DNA of 64,000 nucleotides from Paraburkholderia sp. LEh10 (GTDB lineage: Bacteria; Pseudomonadota; Gammaproteobacteria; Burkholderiales; Burkholderiaceae): positions 28,227 to 92,226 of the forward strand of contig NZ_JAGIPX010000031.1 of assembly GCF_017814945.1 (NCBI RefSeq), given 5' to 3'. The position numbers were made by a program, and so were the translations under genes. Shown one piece after another: positions 1 through 8,593 of this stretch (the stretch's first letter is position 1; the number at the start of each line of letters is the position of its first letter). The notes under the pieces are model-generated. The model searched no databases. It was given only the letters and a program-made list of their open reading frames with translations, and had not been told where the DNA came from.

Positions 1-43
1 GCGCACGCAATGTGACGCCCTTTCGGACCGTTTCAGCTACCTC

Positions 44-1027
44 ATGAGCCATTCGTTGCGCGTCATCTTCGCCGGCACGCCGGAATTCGCCGCCGCGGCG
101 CTCGCGGCGATTCACGAGGCCGGTTTCCCCGTGCCGCTCGTCCTCACCCAGCCGGACCGGCCCGCGGGGCGGGGCATGAAATTGCAGGCGAGTCCTGTAA
201 AGCGCTACGCGCAGGAGCGCGGCATCGAGGTCGCGCAGCCCCCGTCATTGCGCCGTAACGGTAAATTCCCGGCGCAAGCCACGGCCGCCATCGACCAGTT
301 GCGCGCCACGCCGCACGACGTCATGGTGGTGGCTGCTTACGGCCTGCTGCTGCCGCAAGAAGTGCTGGACATTGCGCCGCACGGCTGCATCAACATCCAC
401 GCTTCGCTGCTGCCGCGCTGGCGCGGCGCCGCGCCGATTCACCGTGCGATCGAGGCGGGCGATGCCGACACGGGCATCACGCTGATGCAGATGGACGCGG
501 GCCTCGACACGGGCGCGATGATCTCCGAAGTCCGCATGCCAATCCGCGAGACCGACACCACGGCCACGCTCCACGACCGTCTTGCCGAAGCGGGCGCCAA
601 GCTGATCGTCGATGCGCTGGTCGAACTTGAGCGCGATGGCAAGCTCCATGCAACGCCGCAGCCCGCCGATGGCGTCACGTACGCCGAAAAGATCGGCAAG
701 CACGAGGCGGCGCTCGATTGGCGGCGTCCGGCGGCGGAACTGGCGCGCCAGGTGCGGGCGTTCGATCCGTTCCCCGGCGGCGCGGCGACGCTCGACGGCG
801 CGACGCTGAAGATCTGGTCGGCATCCGCAGCAGAGAGCCCGCGCAAGGCGGAACCCGGCACGATCGTCGATGTATCGCCCGAAGGCGTTGTCGTGGCGTG
901 CGGCGACGGCGCATTGCGCATCACGCAACTCCAGAAGCCCGGCGGCAAGCGCCTGCCCGTGCGCGACTTTCTGACAGGCGCGACGCTTGCGGCAGGTCAG
1001 GTTTTCGACTGCACGCAAGCAGAATGA
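44..1027 (+). CDS. fmt: Methionyl-tRNA formyltransferase
   Basis: Formylates the amino group of Met-tRNAfMet using 10-formyltetrahydrofolate, making the cytoplasmic initiator tRNA. The 327-residue protein has the usual family length. It begins with the GTPEFAAAAL formyltransferase fold start, carries the catalytic INIHASLLPRWRGAAP segment (Asn and His of the active site) near residue 106, and the GITLMQMDAGLDTG segment with the catalytic Asp. A C-terminal OB-like domain follows. In most bacteria def lies immediately upstream; it would be outside the left edge here. The ATG at 44 is the first in frame that gives the conserved N-terminus. Confidence 0.97.
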   Translation: MSHSLRVIFAGTPEFAAAALAAIHEAGFPVPLVLTQPDRPAGRGMKLQASPVKRYAQERGIEVAQPPSLRRNGKFPAQATAAIDQLRATPHDVMVVAAYGLLLPQEVLDIAPHGCINIHASLLPRWRGAAPIHRAIEAGDADTGITLMQMDAGLDTGAMISEVRMPIRETDTTATLHDRLAEAGAKLIVDALVELERDGKLHATPQPADGVTYAEKIGKHEAALDWRRPAAELARQVRAFDPFPGGAATLDGATLKIWSASAAESPRKAEPGTIVDVSPEGVVVACGDGALRITQLQKPGGKRLPVRDFLTGATLAAGQVFDCTQAE

Positions 1028-1129
1028 CGACAGCTTTCCCGGCGCGCCATCTGCCATTCGGCCGAGTCGCGCCGCGTTCAGGTGGCGCGTTAGAATTTTC
1101 GGTGCAACTGCTTGCCTGAAGAGGATTCC

Positions 1130-1771
1130 ATGTTCGGCATTACCCATTTCGAGTTTTTCGTCGCCGCTGTTTTTCTGCTCAACGTCACGCCTGGGCCCGA
1201 CACCGCTTACATCGTCGGACGCAGCGTCGCGCAAGGGCGCGGTGCGGGTTTGATGTCGGCGCTGGGTATCTCGGCCGGGTGCTGCGTTCACTCTATTGCC
1301 TGCGCATTCGGGCTGACTGCGCTGCTGGCTGCTTCTGCCACTGCATTCACCGTGATCAAGTTCGTTGGCGCGATTTACCTGGTTTATCTGGGCGTGCGCC
1401 TCATGCTCACGAAGCCGCAAGCCGATCAGCGCGCCGGCGAAGCGCGCGCGGCCGGCGCGCCGAAATCGCTGCGCCAGCTTTTCCTGCAGGGGTTCTGGAC
1501 CAACGTGCTGAATCCGAAAGTCGTGTTGTTCTTCGTCTCGTTCTTCCCGCAATTCGTGTCCACGGGCAGCGACAGCAAGACCGTGGCGTTCCTCACGCTG
1601 GGTGTCGTATTCGTCGGAATGAGCATGGCGTGGAACAGCTTCGTTGCGTGGATTGCGGGCAGCGTCACACGCAAATTCTCCGGCAAGCCGGGCGTCAAGA
1701 AGTGGCTGGACCGCAGCGTCGGCAGTGCATTTGTCGGGCTTGGCATCAAGCTCGCCTCGGCAACGCGGTGA
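1130..1771 (+). CDS. LysE/RhtB-family amino-acid exporter
   Basis: Inner-membrane exporter of the LysE/RhtB family, typically exporting amino acids or homoserine lactone-like compounds; the substrate cannot be read from sequence. The 213-residue protein shows about six hydrophobic segments and the family signature near the N-terminus (NVTPGPDTAYIVGRS, residues about 14-28) plus the FWTNVLNPKVVLFFVSFFPQF segment in the middle. I chose the ATG at 1130 over a TTG at 1112 because a GAAGAGGA ribosome site sits just before it. It lies about 100 bases after fmt on the same strand. Confidence 0.93.
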   Translation: MFGITHFEFFVAAVFLLNVTPGPDTAYIVGRSVAQGRGAGLMSALGISAGCCVHSIACAFGLTALLAASATAFTVIKFVGAIYLVYLGVRLMLTKPQADQRAGEARAAGAPKSLRQLFLQGFWTNVLNPKVVLFFVSFFPQFVSTGSDSKTVAFLTLGVVFVGMSMAWNSFVAWIAGSVTRKFSGKPGVKKWLDRSVGSAFVGLGIKLASATR

Positions 1772-1875
1772 TTGAATTTTTCCCGCTCGTCCATATCTAA
1801 CAGTTCGCTTACAATCATTCGCCGCAAATTGGCGGCGCCAATATGGAACCGCGTGACGGGCAAGGAGTTCTGGAT

Positions 1876-2733
1876 ATGTTCAACTGGGTGAAAACCGCGA
1901 TGTTGATGGCCGCGATCACGGCGCTCTTCGTCGTGATCGGCGGCATGATCGGCGGCCAGCGCGGCATGATGTTCGCGTTGCTGATCGCGCTCGGCATGAA
2001 TTTCTTCTCTTACTGGTTCTCGGACAAGATGGTCCTGCGCATGTACAACGCGCAGGAAGTGGACGAAACGAGCGCGCCTCAGTTTTACCGGATGGTTCGC
2101 GAGCTTGCTACGCGTGCCAATCTGCCGATGCCGCGCGTCTATTTGATCGACGAGGACCAGCCCAATGCATTCGCGACCGGCCGCAACCCCGAGCACGCGG
2201 CCGTCGCCGCGACGACGGGCATCCTGCGCGTATTGTCCGAGCGCGAAATGCGCGGCGTGATGGCGCACGAACTCGCACACGTAAAGCATCGCGACATCCT
2301 GATCTCGACGATCTCGGCGACGATGGCGGGCGCGATCTCGGCGCTGGCGAACTTCGCGATGTTCTTCGGCGGCCGGGATGAGAACGGCCGTCCCGCCAAT
2401 CCGATCGCGAGCATCGCCGTTGCGCTGCTTGCGCCGATTGCGGGCGCGCTGATCCAGATGGCGATTTCCCGCGCGCGGGAATTCGAAGCGGACCGCGGCG
2501 GCGCGCAGATTTCGGGCGACCCGCAGGCGTTGGCGTCCGCGCTGGACAAGATCCATCGCTACGCGAACGGCATCCCGTTCCCGACCGCTGAGGCGCACCC
2601 GGCCACCGCGCAGATGATGATCATGAATCCGCTGTCGGGCGGTGGTATCCAGAACCTGTTCTCGACGCATCCGGCCACCGAGGAGCGCATCGCGCGTCTG
2701 ATGGAGATGGCGCGTACGGGGCGCTTCGACTGA
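1876..2733 (+). CDS. htpX: Membrane zinc metalloprotease HtpX (M48)
   Basis: Integral-membrane zinc protease that takes part in quality control of inner-membrane proteins together with FtsH. The 285-residue protein has two N-terminal membrane spans, the zinc motif HELAH (within MAHELAHVKHRD) and a downstream Glu in REFEADRGG as third ligand, with two further spans between them. The C-terminal LFSTHPATEERIARL is typical of HtpX. The start at 1876 is preceded by AAGGAG at 1862; an in-frame ATG at 1843 would add an unconserved extension. Confidence 0.95.
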   Translation: MFNWVKTAMLMAAITALFVVIGGMIGGQRGMMFALLIALGMNFFSYWFSDKMVLRMYNAQEVDETSAPQFYRMVRELATRANLPMPRVYLIDEDQPNAFATGRNPEHAAVAATTGILRVLSEREMRGVMAHELAHVKHRDILISTISATMAGAISALANFAMFFGGRDENGRPANPIASIAVALLAPIAGALIQMAISRAREFEADRGGAQISGDPQALASALDKIHRYANGIPFPTAEAHPATAQMMIMNPLSGGGIQNLFSTHPATEERIARLMEMARTGRFD

Positions 2734-2779
2734 GCGCAGCGCGTTCCTTGCAACCGGCTTTGTACGACTGCAGTTCGAA

Positions 2780-2809
2780 ATGGGGCGAGCACGACTCGCC
2801 CCTTTTCCT
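2780..2809 (+). terminator. Rho-independent terminator after htpX
   Basis: An 8-bp perfect GC stem (GGGGCGAG at 2782-2789 with CTCGCCCC at 2795-2802, loop of 5) is followed by TTTT. It lies 48 bases after the htpX stop on the same strand. Confidence 0.8.
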
Positions 2810-2963
2810 TCTGCGCTCGAACCGCGTGATTTCACCGTGCAGCGTGTCTTTCCAACGGATGCGTCGCGGGCGCAAGCAGCCGTGATCCGGATTGCCGTCT
2901 TCATCACGCTACAATGTGGCGTTTGCGCGACACTTCCCGCGCGCGCCCGCATTCCGCCTGTTC

Positions 2964-4388
2964 ATGACCCGAAAGCCTTCTCAGCGTCCTGCTTTGCCGC
3001 CGCGTTCGCGCGACACGCGTCTATCGACGCTTCATCTCGCGCCCGAATCGCTCGGCTTTGCACTCGACTGCGCGGCGCAAGCCGTCGGCGCGGTCCGCCA
3101 AGGCGCGGCACTGCCCGCGGCCTTGCATTCGATTTTCGTGTCGCTGCCGGAAGGTGTCGCGGCGGCATCCCGTGGCGCCGTCCAGGACATTTCATACCGG
3201 ACGATGCGGCGGCTTGGCACGGCCGAGTGGCTGGTCTCCAGACTCGTGCGCAAGGCGCCCCCGCCGCACGTCGCGCACGTATTGACGTGCGCGTTGGCGT
3301 TGCTGGTGGATGAGCACAGCAACGCTGCGTACGCCCCTTTCACGGTGGTCGATCAGGCTGTGAACACGGTCGGCGCGCGGCGCGAGTTTTCGTTTGCGAA
3401 AGGTTTGGTCAATGCAGTGCTGCGCAATTTCCTGCGCGAGCGCGAAGCGTTGCTGGCCGAAGCAGAGAAAGACGCCGTCGCTCGCTGGAATTACCCCGTC
3501 TGGTGGATCGACGCGGTTCGAGCGGCGTGGCCCGAAGCATGGCAGGAGATGCTTGCGGCGGGCAACACGCAGGGTCCATTGACGCTGCGCGTGAACACGC
3601 GCCGCGCGACCGTCGATGCGTATCTGCAAACGTTGCGCGAGCATCAGATTGCAGCGGCGCAGGCCGGCGATCATGCCGTGCGGCTTCAGACGGCGATGCC
3701 CGTCGATCGCATCCCGGGTTTCAACGAGGGCGTCGTGTCGGTGCAGGACGCCGGCGCACAGCTCGCCGCGCAGTGGCTTGGCGTGCGCGATGGCATGCGT
3801 GTGCTCGATGCGTGCGCGGCGCCAGGTGGCAAGACCGGGCATCTGCTCGAGCTTGCAAACATCGATCTGATTGCACTGGAAAGCGATGCGACGCGCGCGC
3901 GGCGTATCGGCGAAAACCTGCACCGACTTGGGCTGAATGCGCACGTGCGCGTAGGCGACGCGGGCAATCCTGCGCAATGGCACGATGCAGCCGATAGGCC
4001 CTTTGATCGCATTCTCGCCGATGTGCCCTGCTCTGCTTCGGGCATCGTGCGCCGTCATCCGGACATTCGCTGGCTGCGCCGGGCGTCGGACATTCCTGCG
4101 CTCGTCGAAGAGCAGCGCCGCATTCTCGAAGCGCTATGGCCGCTCGTCAAGCCGGGCGGCGAGTTGTTGTACGTTACGTGCTCGATCTTTCCCGAAGAAG
4201 GCGAGTTGCAGGCTCAGTGGTTTGGAAACCGACACACGGATGCGGTACGATTGGACGCGCCGGGGCAACTGCTGCCAGCGGTCGCCCGCGAGCCCGCCGA
4301 TGTATCAGCGGGTTCCCGCGCCGGACAAAGCACTGGTTCGAGTTCAGACCACGACGGATTCTTCTACGCGCGCTTTCAGAAACGGTGA
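2964..4388 (+). CDS. rsmB: 16S rRNA (cytosine-967-C5) methyltransferase RsmB
   Basis: Methylates C967 of 16S rRNA from S-adenosylmethionine. The 474-residue protein has an N-terminal NusB-like RNA-binding domain (about residues 25-170) and a C-terminal Rossmann methyltransferase domain. The SAM-binding motif VLDACAAPGGKTGHL, the DVPCSASGIVRRHPDIRW motif IV cysteine and the nucleophilic TCS in LLYVTCSIFPEEGE are all present, so it should be active. I chose the ATG at 2964 (MTRKPSQ); the 24-residue extension from 2892 looks unconserved. Its stop overlaps the GTG start of the next gene (GTGA). Confidence 0.95.
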   Translation: MTRKPSQRPALPPRSRDTRLSTLHLAPESLGFALDCAAQAVGAVRQGAALPAALHSIFVSLPEGVAAASRGAVQDISYRTMRRLGTAEWLVSRLVRKAPPPHVAHVLTCALALLVDEHSNAAYAPFTVVDQAVNTVGARREFSFAKGLVNAVLRNFLREREALLAEAEKDAVARWNYPVWWIDAVRAAWPEAWQEMLAAGNTQGPLTLRVNTRRATVDAYLQTLREHQIAAAQAGDHAVRLQTAMPVDRIPGFNEGVVSVQDAGAQLAAQWLGVRDGMRVLDACAAPGGKTGHLLELANIDLIALESDATRARRIGENLHRLGLNAHVRVGDAGNPAQWHDAADRPFDRILADVPCSASGIVRRHPDIRWLRRASDIPALVEEQRRILEALWPLVKPGGELLYVTCSIFPEEGELQAQWFGNRHTDAVRLDAPGQLLPAVAREPADVSAGSRAGQSTGSSSDHDGFFYARFQKR

Positions 4389-4975
4389 TCATCAAACGCT
4401 TTCTTCCGCTACGGCTCGTGGCCGCGCTCTGGATCGCGCTGGTCCTTTGCCTGACGGCAGCCGAGCCGGCGCGCGCCGAATCGATCGCCGTGCAACGCGC
4501 GTCCCTGCAATCCGACGGCAGCGGGTGGAGCCTCGATGCGCGTTTCGATTTCGAGCTGAACAGCAATCTCGAAGACGCCGTCAACAAAGGCATACCGCTT
4601 TACTTCACAACGGACTTCGAACTGAGCCGGCCACGCTGGTACTGGTTCGATGAACAGCCGGTGAGCGTATCGCAAAGCATTCGTCTCTCGTTCCAGCCGC
4701 TTACGCGCGAGTACCGCGTCTCGTCGGGCGGCCTGCAGCTCGGCTTCGCTTCGCTCAACGAGGCGCTGGCCGTCATCAAGCATGTCACGTCATGGCATGT
4801 GATCGATCGCAACCAGGTTCGCGCGGGAGAAACATATACGGCATCCGTGCGCATGCAGCTCGACATCGCACTGATGCCCAAGCCGTTCCAGATCGACGCG
4901 GTCAACAACCGCGACTGGAATCTTGCTTCCGACTGGAAGCGCTTTACCTTCACGGTGACCGAACGTGCTAAATAG
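4385..4975 (+). CDS. DUF4390 protein, secreted or membrane-anchored
   Basis: A 196-residue protein of the DUF4390 family, which is almost always encoded between rsmB and an NtrY-type kinase in Betaproteobacteria. The N-terminus is a signal peptide or anchor (hydrophobic stretch LVAALWIALVLCLTAAEPARA), and the rest is predicted beta-rich, with a conserved RPRWYWFDE segment. The GTG at 4385 overlaps the rsmB stop, implying translational coupling. At the other end it overlaps the kinase start by 11 bases. From position and export signal I infer a periplasmic accessory or input partner of the kinase; no function has been shown by the sequence itself. Confidence 0.85.
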   Translation: MIIKRFLPLRLVAALWIALVLCLTAAEPARAESIAVQRASLQSDGSGWSLDARFDFELNSNLEDAVNKGIPLYFTTDFELSRPRWYWFDEQPVSVSQSIRLSFQPLTREYRVSSGGLQLGFASLNEALAVIKHVTSWHVIDRNQVRAGETYTASVRMQLDIALMPKPFQIDAVNNRDWNLASDWKRFTFTVTERAK

Positions 4976-7388
4976 AGTGCGCCGCGCCACCAGTGTCAGC
5001 AGCGTCGTCGTCCGGTTGCTCGTGTCGACGGTGGCCGTCACGGCCGTCCTGTTGCTCGTGCTGCTCGCAGCGGCGAGCGCGAACACCGAATTCTTCGATC
5101 GCTACTACGGCTGGCTCTACGCGGCCAATGTCGCTGTCGCGCTGATTTTCATGCTGATCGTCGCGGTGCTCGTGGTGATCATCGTCACACGGTTGCGCAA
5201 AGGCAAGTTCGGCACGAGGCTGCTGGCGAAGCTCGCGTTTTTCTTCGCGCTCGTCGGCGTCGTGCCGGGCGGCATCATCTACATCGTGTCGTATCAGTTC
5301 GTGTCGCGCAGCATCGAGTCGTGGTTCGACGTGAATGTCGAAACGGCGCTCACATCCGGGCTGAACCTCGGCCGCGGCATGCTCGACGCGTCGCTGTCCG
5401 ATCTGCAAACCAAAGGCCGCCTGATGGCCGAGCAGCTCGCAAGCGCGGATTCCGCCGGCACGACGCTCACGCTGCTGCGTTTGCGCGATCAGTTCGGCGT
5501 GCAGGACGCGACGATCGTCGAGCCGTCGCGCAGCATTTCGGGGGCAGCGCCTGAGATGCACGTCGTCGCGCAGGCGACCAGCAACTATGCGTCGCTGATG
5601 CCGGGCGATCTGCCCACGCCGCTGATGATCGAGCAGGCGCGCGGGCGCGGCTTCGCATCGATAGAAGGCGAAGTGGATGGCGATCCCAAGGCGCGCGGCG
5701 CGAAGGGGGCATTGCGTCTGCGTATCGTGCAGCGCATTCCCGACACCAACGCGTCGCTGTTGCAGCCCACTGAGCGCTTCTTGCAACTCACGCAGCCGGT
5801 GTCGCAATCATTGGCGCGCAACGCGGATGCGGTGCAGCGCGCGTACCGCGAGTACCAGGAGAAAGCGATTGGGCGCACGGGCCTGCGCAAGATGTATATC
5901 GGCACGCTGACGCTCGCACTTTTCCTCGCGACCTTCATCGCGATGATGCTTGCGCTCGCGTTGGGCAATCAGCTTGCGCGTCCGCTGTTCCTGCTCGCGC
6001 AGGGCACGAAGGAAGTGACGGAAGGCGACTACACGCCGAAGCGCGAAATCAAGTCGCGCGACGAACTGGGCTTTCTCACGCAGTCGTTCAATGCGATGAC
6101 GCGCCAGTTGTCGGAGGCGCGCGCAGCCGTCGAGGCGAATCGCGTCGCGCTCGAACATTCGAAGGCGTACCTCGAAAGCATTCTTGCGAACCTGACGGCG
6201 GGCGTGTTCGTGTTCGACCGGCAGTTCCGCCTGACGACGGTCAATCGCGGCGCAGAGCGCATCTTCCGTCAGCCGTTCGCGTCGCTGCTCGGTTCGTCGC
6301 TGGATCGCATCGGCGTGTTGAGCGAATTCGGCGCGATGGTGCGCAAGGCATTCGCGGATCTCGAAGCAGCGGGCGGCGACGACCAGGGCGACACGGCACA
6401 CTGGCAACAGCAGATGGCATTGCAGATTCCCGGCGAATCGGACCCGCTGACGCTGCTCGCGCGGGGCGCGCGTCTCGTGTCCGCGGCGGCCAGCGACACC
6501 GACGACGAAGAGACGTCCGGCTATGTCGTCGTGTTCGACGATATTTCCGACGTGATCTCCGCGCAGCGTTCGATCGCATGGGGCGAAGTCGCACGGCGCC
6601 TCGCGCACGAGATCAAGAATCCGCTGACGCCGATTCAACTCTCGGCCGAGCGTCTGCAGATGAAACTCGCCGACAAGCTCGCCCCGTCGGATGCCGACGT
6701 ATTGAAACGCGGCGCCACTACAATCGTGAACCAGGTCGCGGCGATGAAGCAGATGGTCGACGATTTCCGCGACTACGCGCGCACGCCGCCTGCCGTGCTC
6801 GCGAATCTGCAACTGAACGAACTGGTGAGCGAAGTGCTCACGCTGTATGGAATCGAAGAAGGCAAGAGCCCGATTGTCGTCGAAATGGCGGACTTGCCCG
6901 TTATACGCGGTGACGCGACGCAATTGCGTCAGGTGATCCATAACCTGCTGCAGAACGCGCAGGATGCTGTCGCCGACGTCGAGCACCCTCGTGTGTTGCT
7001 CGAGACGAGGACAGTAGAATATGGCGATCCCGACGCAGACGGCAAAGTGAGCGTCGCCGTGCGATTGACCGTGTCGGACAACGGTTCGGGCTTCCCCGCG
7101 CGCATTCTCACGCGCGCGTTCGAACCCTACGTGACGACCAAGGCAAAAGGTACGGGTCTTGGGCTCGCCATGGTCAAGAAGATCGTCGATGAACACGGCG
7201 CACGAATCGACATTCGAAACCGTCTGAAGACGGGTGATGTGATCGAGGGCGCACAAATTTCCATCCTCTTCCTTCAACTCGCGGACAACCATGCCGCGTC
7301 GCCTGGAAGCGGGCCGCAGGCGACGCATGGCAGTGGCGGCGCGTCGCAGGGAAAGACAAAAGCAACAGTGCAGACAAGGGCAGCTTAA
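4965..7388 (+). CDS. NtrY-type sensor histidine kinase
   Basis: Membrane sensor kinase of the NtrY family. The 807-residue protein has several N-terminal membrane spans, a periplasmic region of about 180 residues, then HAMP (RPLFLLAQGTKEV), PAS, a HisKA domain with the phospho-acceptor His in RRLAHEIKNPLTPIQL, and an HATPase domain with the N box (VIHNLLQNAQDA) and G boxes (DNGSGF, GTGLGLAMVKK). It starts at a GTG overlapping the DUF4390 gene, and its TAA stop abuts the regulator's ATG. The pair resembles NtrYX, tied in other bacteria to nitrogen or respiratory control, but the signal here is unknown. Confidence 0.92.
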   Translation: MLNRVRRATSVSSVVVRLLVSTVAVTAVLLLVLLAAASANTEFFDRYYGWLYAANVAVALIFMLIVAVLVVIIVTRLRKGKFGTRLLAKLAFFFALVGVVPGGIIYIVSYQFVSRSIESWFDVNVETALTSGLNLGRGMLDASLSDLQTKGRLMAEQLASADSAGTTLTLLRLRDQFGVQDATIVEPSRSISGAAPEMHVVAQATSNYASLMPGDLPTPLMIEQARGRGFASIEGEVDGDPKARGAKGALRLRIVQRIPDTNASLLQPTERFLQLTQPVSQSLARNADAVQRAYREYQEKAIGRTGLRKMYIGTLTLALFLATFIAMMLALALGNQLARPLFLLAQGTKEVTEGDYTPKREIKSRDELGFLTQSFNAMTRQLSEARAAVEANRVALEHSKAYLESILANLTAGVFVFDRQFRLTTVNRGAERIFRQPFASLLGSSLDRIGVLSEFGAMVRKAFADLEAAGGDDQGDTAHWQQQMALQIPGESDPLTLLARGARLVSAAASDTDDEETSGYVVVFDDISDVISAQRSIAWGEVARRLAHEIKNPLTPIQLSAERLQMKLADKLAPSDADVLKRGATTIVNQVAAMKQMVDDFRDYARTPPAVLANLQLNELVSEVLTLYGIEEGKSPIVVEMADLPVIRGDATQLRQVIHNLLQNAQDAVADVEHPRVLLETRTVEYGDPDADGKVSVAVRLTVSDNGSGFPARILTRAFEPYVTTKAKGTGLGLAMVKKIVDEHGARIDIRNRLKTGDVIEGAQISILFLQLADNHAASPGSGPQATHGSGGASQGKTKATVQTRAA

Positions 7389-8078
7389 ATGGCAACCATC
7401 CTGGTGGTAGATGATGAAATGGGCATCCGGGAATTGCTCTCGGAGATCCTGAGCGACGAAGGGCATGTCGTCGAGGTCGCGGAAAACGCGCAGGAGGCGC
7501 GCGACTACCGGCTTCGTCAGGCACCCGATCTGGTGCTGCTCGACATCTGGATGCCCGATACCGATGGCGTCACGCTGCTCAAGGAGTGGGCGGCGCAAGG
7601 CACGTTGACGATGCCCGTCATCATGATGTCGGGCCACGCGACCATCGACACCGCTGTCGAAGCGACCAAGATCGGCGCGCTCAACTTCCTCGAAAAGCCG
7701 ATCGCGCTGCAGAAGCTGCTGAAGGCCGTCGAGCAGGGACTTGCGCGCGGCAGCGCGGCGCCTGCGACGGGCGGCGTCGCGCCCAAGCCGGTGGCGGCTG
7801 GGAATGCGTCGGCGGTGGCATCGGCGGCGGCGCTGCCGATGATGTCCGCGGACAGTCTGGGCGGCGGCATGCTGTCCGCGCAGACGGCGTCGATTTCATT
7901 CGACATACCGCTGCGCGACGCGCGCGATGCGTTCGAGCGCGCCTACTTCGAATATCACCTGGCGCGCGAAAACGGCAGCATGACGCGCGTCGCCGAAAAG
8001 ACGGGGCTCGAGCGGACGCACCTGTATCGCAAGCTGAAGCAGCTTGGTGTCGATCTCGGCAAGAACAAAGGCGAATGA
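7389..8078 (+). CDS. NtrX-like response regulator without AAA+ domain
   Basis: Response regulator paired with the kinase just upstream, with zero spacing. The 229-residue protein has a receiver domain (residues 1-120; acidic pocket VVDDE, phospho-acceptor Asp52 in LLDIWMPDTDG, Lys in FLEKPIA), then an Ala/Gly/Pro-rich linker (about 121-175), and a C-terminal Fis-type helix-turn-helix (MTRVAEKTGLERTHLYRKLKQLG). Canonical NtrX is about 450 residues with a sigma-54-activating AAA+ domain between these parts; that domain is absent here. No frameshift is visible, so this is an architecture rather than damage. It probably binds DNA without acting on sigma-54. Confidence 0.9.
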   Translation: MATILVVDDEMGIRELLSEILSDEGHVVEVAENAQEARDYRLRQAPDLVLLDIWMPDTDGVTLLKEWAAQGTLTMPVIMMSGHATIDTAVEATKIGALNFLEKPIALQKLLKAVEQGLARGSAAPATGGVAPKPVAAGNASAVASAAALPMMSADSLGGGMLSAQTASISFDIPLRDARDAFERAYFEYHLARENGSMTRVAEKTGLERTHLYRKLKQLGVDLGKNKGE

Positions 8079-8117
8079 GCGTTGTAATCAGTCGCTGAAG
8101 TTTTTTTCGGGAAGGGC

Positions 8118-8146
8118 TTGAGAAACAGGAAATCGCTTGCTATACT
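8118..8146 (+). promoter_or_regulatory. Sigma-70 type promoter of tRNA-Phe
   Basis: TTGAGA at 8118-8123 and TATACT at 8141-8146 are separated by 17 bases. The -10 ends 14 bases before the mature tRNA. Confidence 0.8.
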
Positions 8147-8160
8147 CTCGCTTCTTCGTT

Positions 8161-8236
8161 GGCCCGGTAGCTCAGTTGGTAGAGCAGCGGATTGAAAATC
8201 CGCGTGTCGGTGGTTCGATTCCGCCCCAGGCCACCA
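8161..8236 (+). tRNA. tRNA-Phe (GAA)
   Basis: A 76-base cloverleaf with encoded CCA. The anticodon loop TTGAAAA gives GAA, and the T-loop GGTTCGATTCC and D-arm GCTCAGTTGGTAGAGC are canonical. The acceptor stem pairs GGCCCGG with CCAGGCC, leaving a C-A opposition at 5-68. It has its own promoter and a terminator straight after the CCA. Confidence 0.97.
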
Positions 8237-8241
8237 GGATT

Positions 8242-8276
8242 CAGCCCCAGGAAATCGCAAGATTCCTGGGGCTTTT
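8242..8276 (+). terminator. Terminator of tRNA-Phe
   Basis: AGCCCCAGGAAATC and GATTCCTGGGGCT form a 13-bp stem with one bulged A and a GCAA tetraloop, followed by TTTT. It begins six bases after the tRNA CCA end. Confidence 0.85.
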
Positions 8277-8374
8277 CCTATGTGCGAACGATATACCGGT
8301 TCGTCAGCGCGCCGGAGGCGGGCGCGGCGGCCGGAAGCGGGGCTCGGCTCCGCATGATAAAATCACGCTCTATC

Positions 8375-8410
8375 AAGGACTTGCTACGTGTTCTTCGCAA
8401 GTCCTTTTTC
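8375..8410 (+). terminator. Second, orphan terminator hairpin
   Basis: AAGGACTTGC (8375-8384) pairs perfectly with GCAAGTCCTT (8397-8406), and a T-run follows. There is no gene between this and the tRNA terminator 100 bases upstream. It could be a back-up terminator or the 3' end of a short untranslated RNA. Confidence 0.65.
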
Positions 8411-8480
8411 GTTTCCGGTCCGAGGCATCGCGTAGCGTGAAACTCTCTGGCTGACGATCAGCGGTATAAGCTCCGGCTGC

Positions 8481-8508
8481 TTGGCGCGTGAAGGCCGCGG
8501 CCTATACT
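8481..8508 (+). promoter_or_regulatory. Candidate promoter of queC-queE-queD
   Basis: TTGGCG at 8481-8486 and TATACT at 8503-8508 with a 16-base spacer, about 85 bases before queC. The leader between it and queC has a small GCCGGC/GCCGGC inverted repeat but nothing I recognise as a preQ1 riboswitch. Confidence 0.5.
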
Positions 8509-8593
8509 GCTTGAGCCGGCATCGGAGCCGGCCCGCGCGGTAAGGCGCCAGGCGCCGCTCGCGCGCGGCAATCAACATACACGGAGTTTCACG

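Noticed and set aside
1..43. End of def at the left edge
   Set aside because: A TGA occurs at 12-14 but only four codons precede it, too few to identify any protein.
5808..7637. 609-codon open frame opposite the NtrY-type kinase and regulator
   Set aside because: Antisense shadow with His/Arg-rich composition and no motif.
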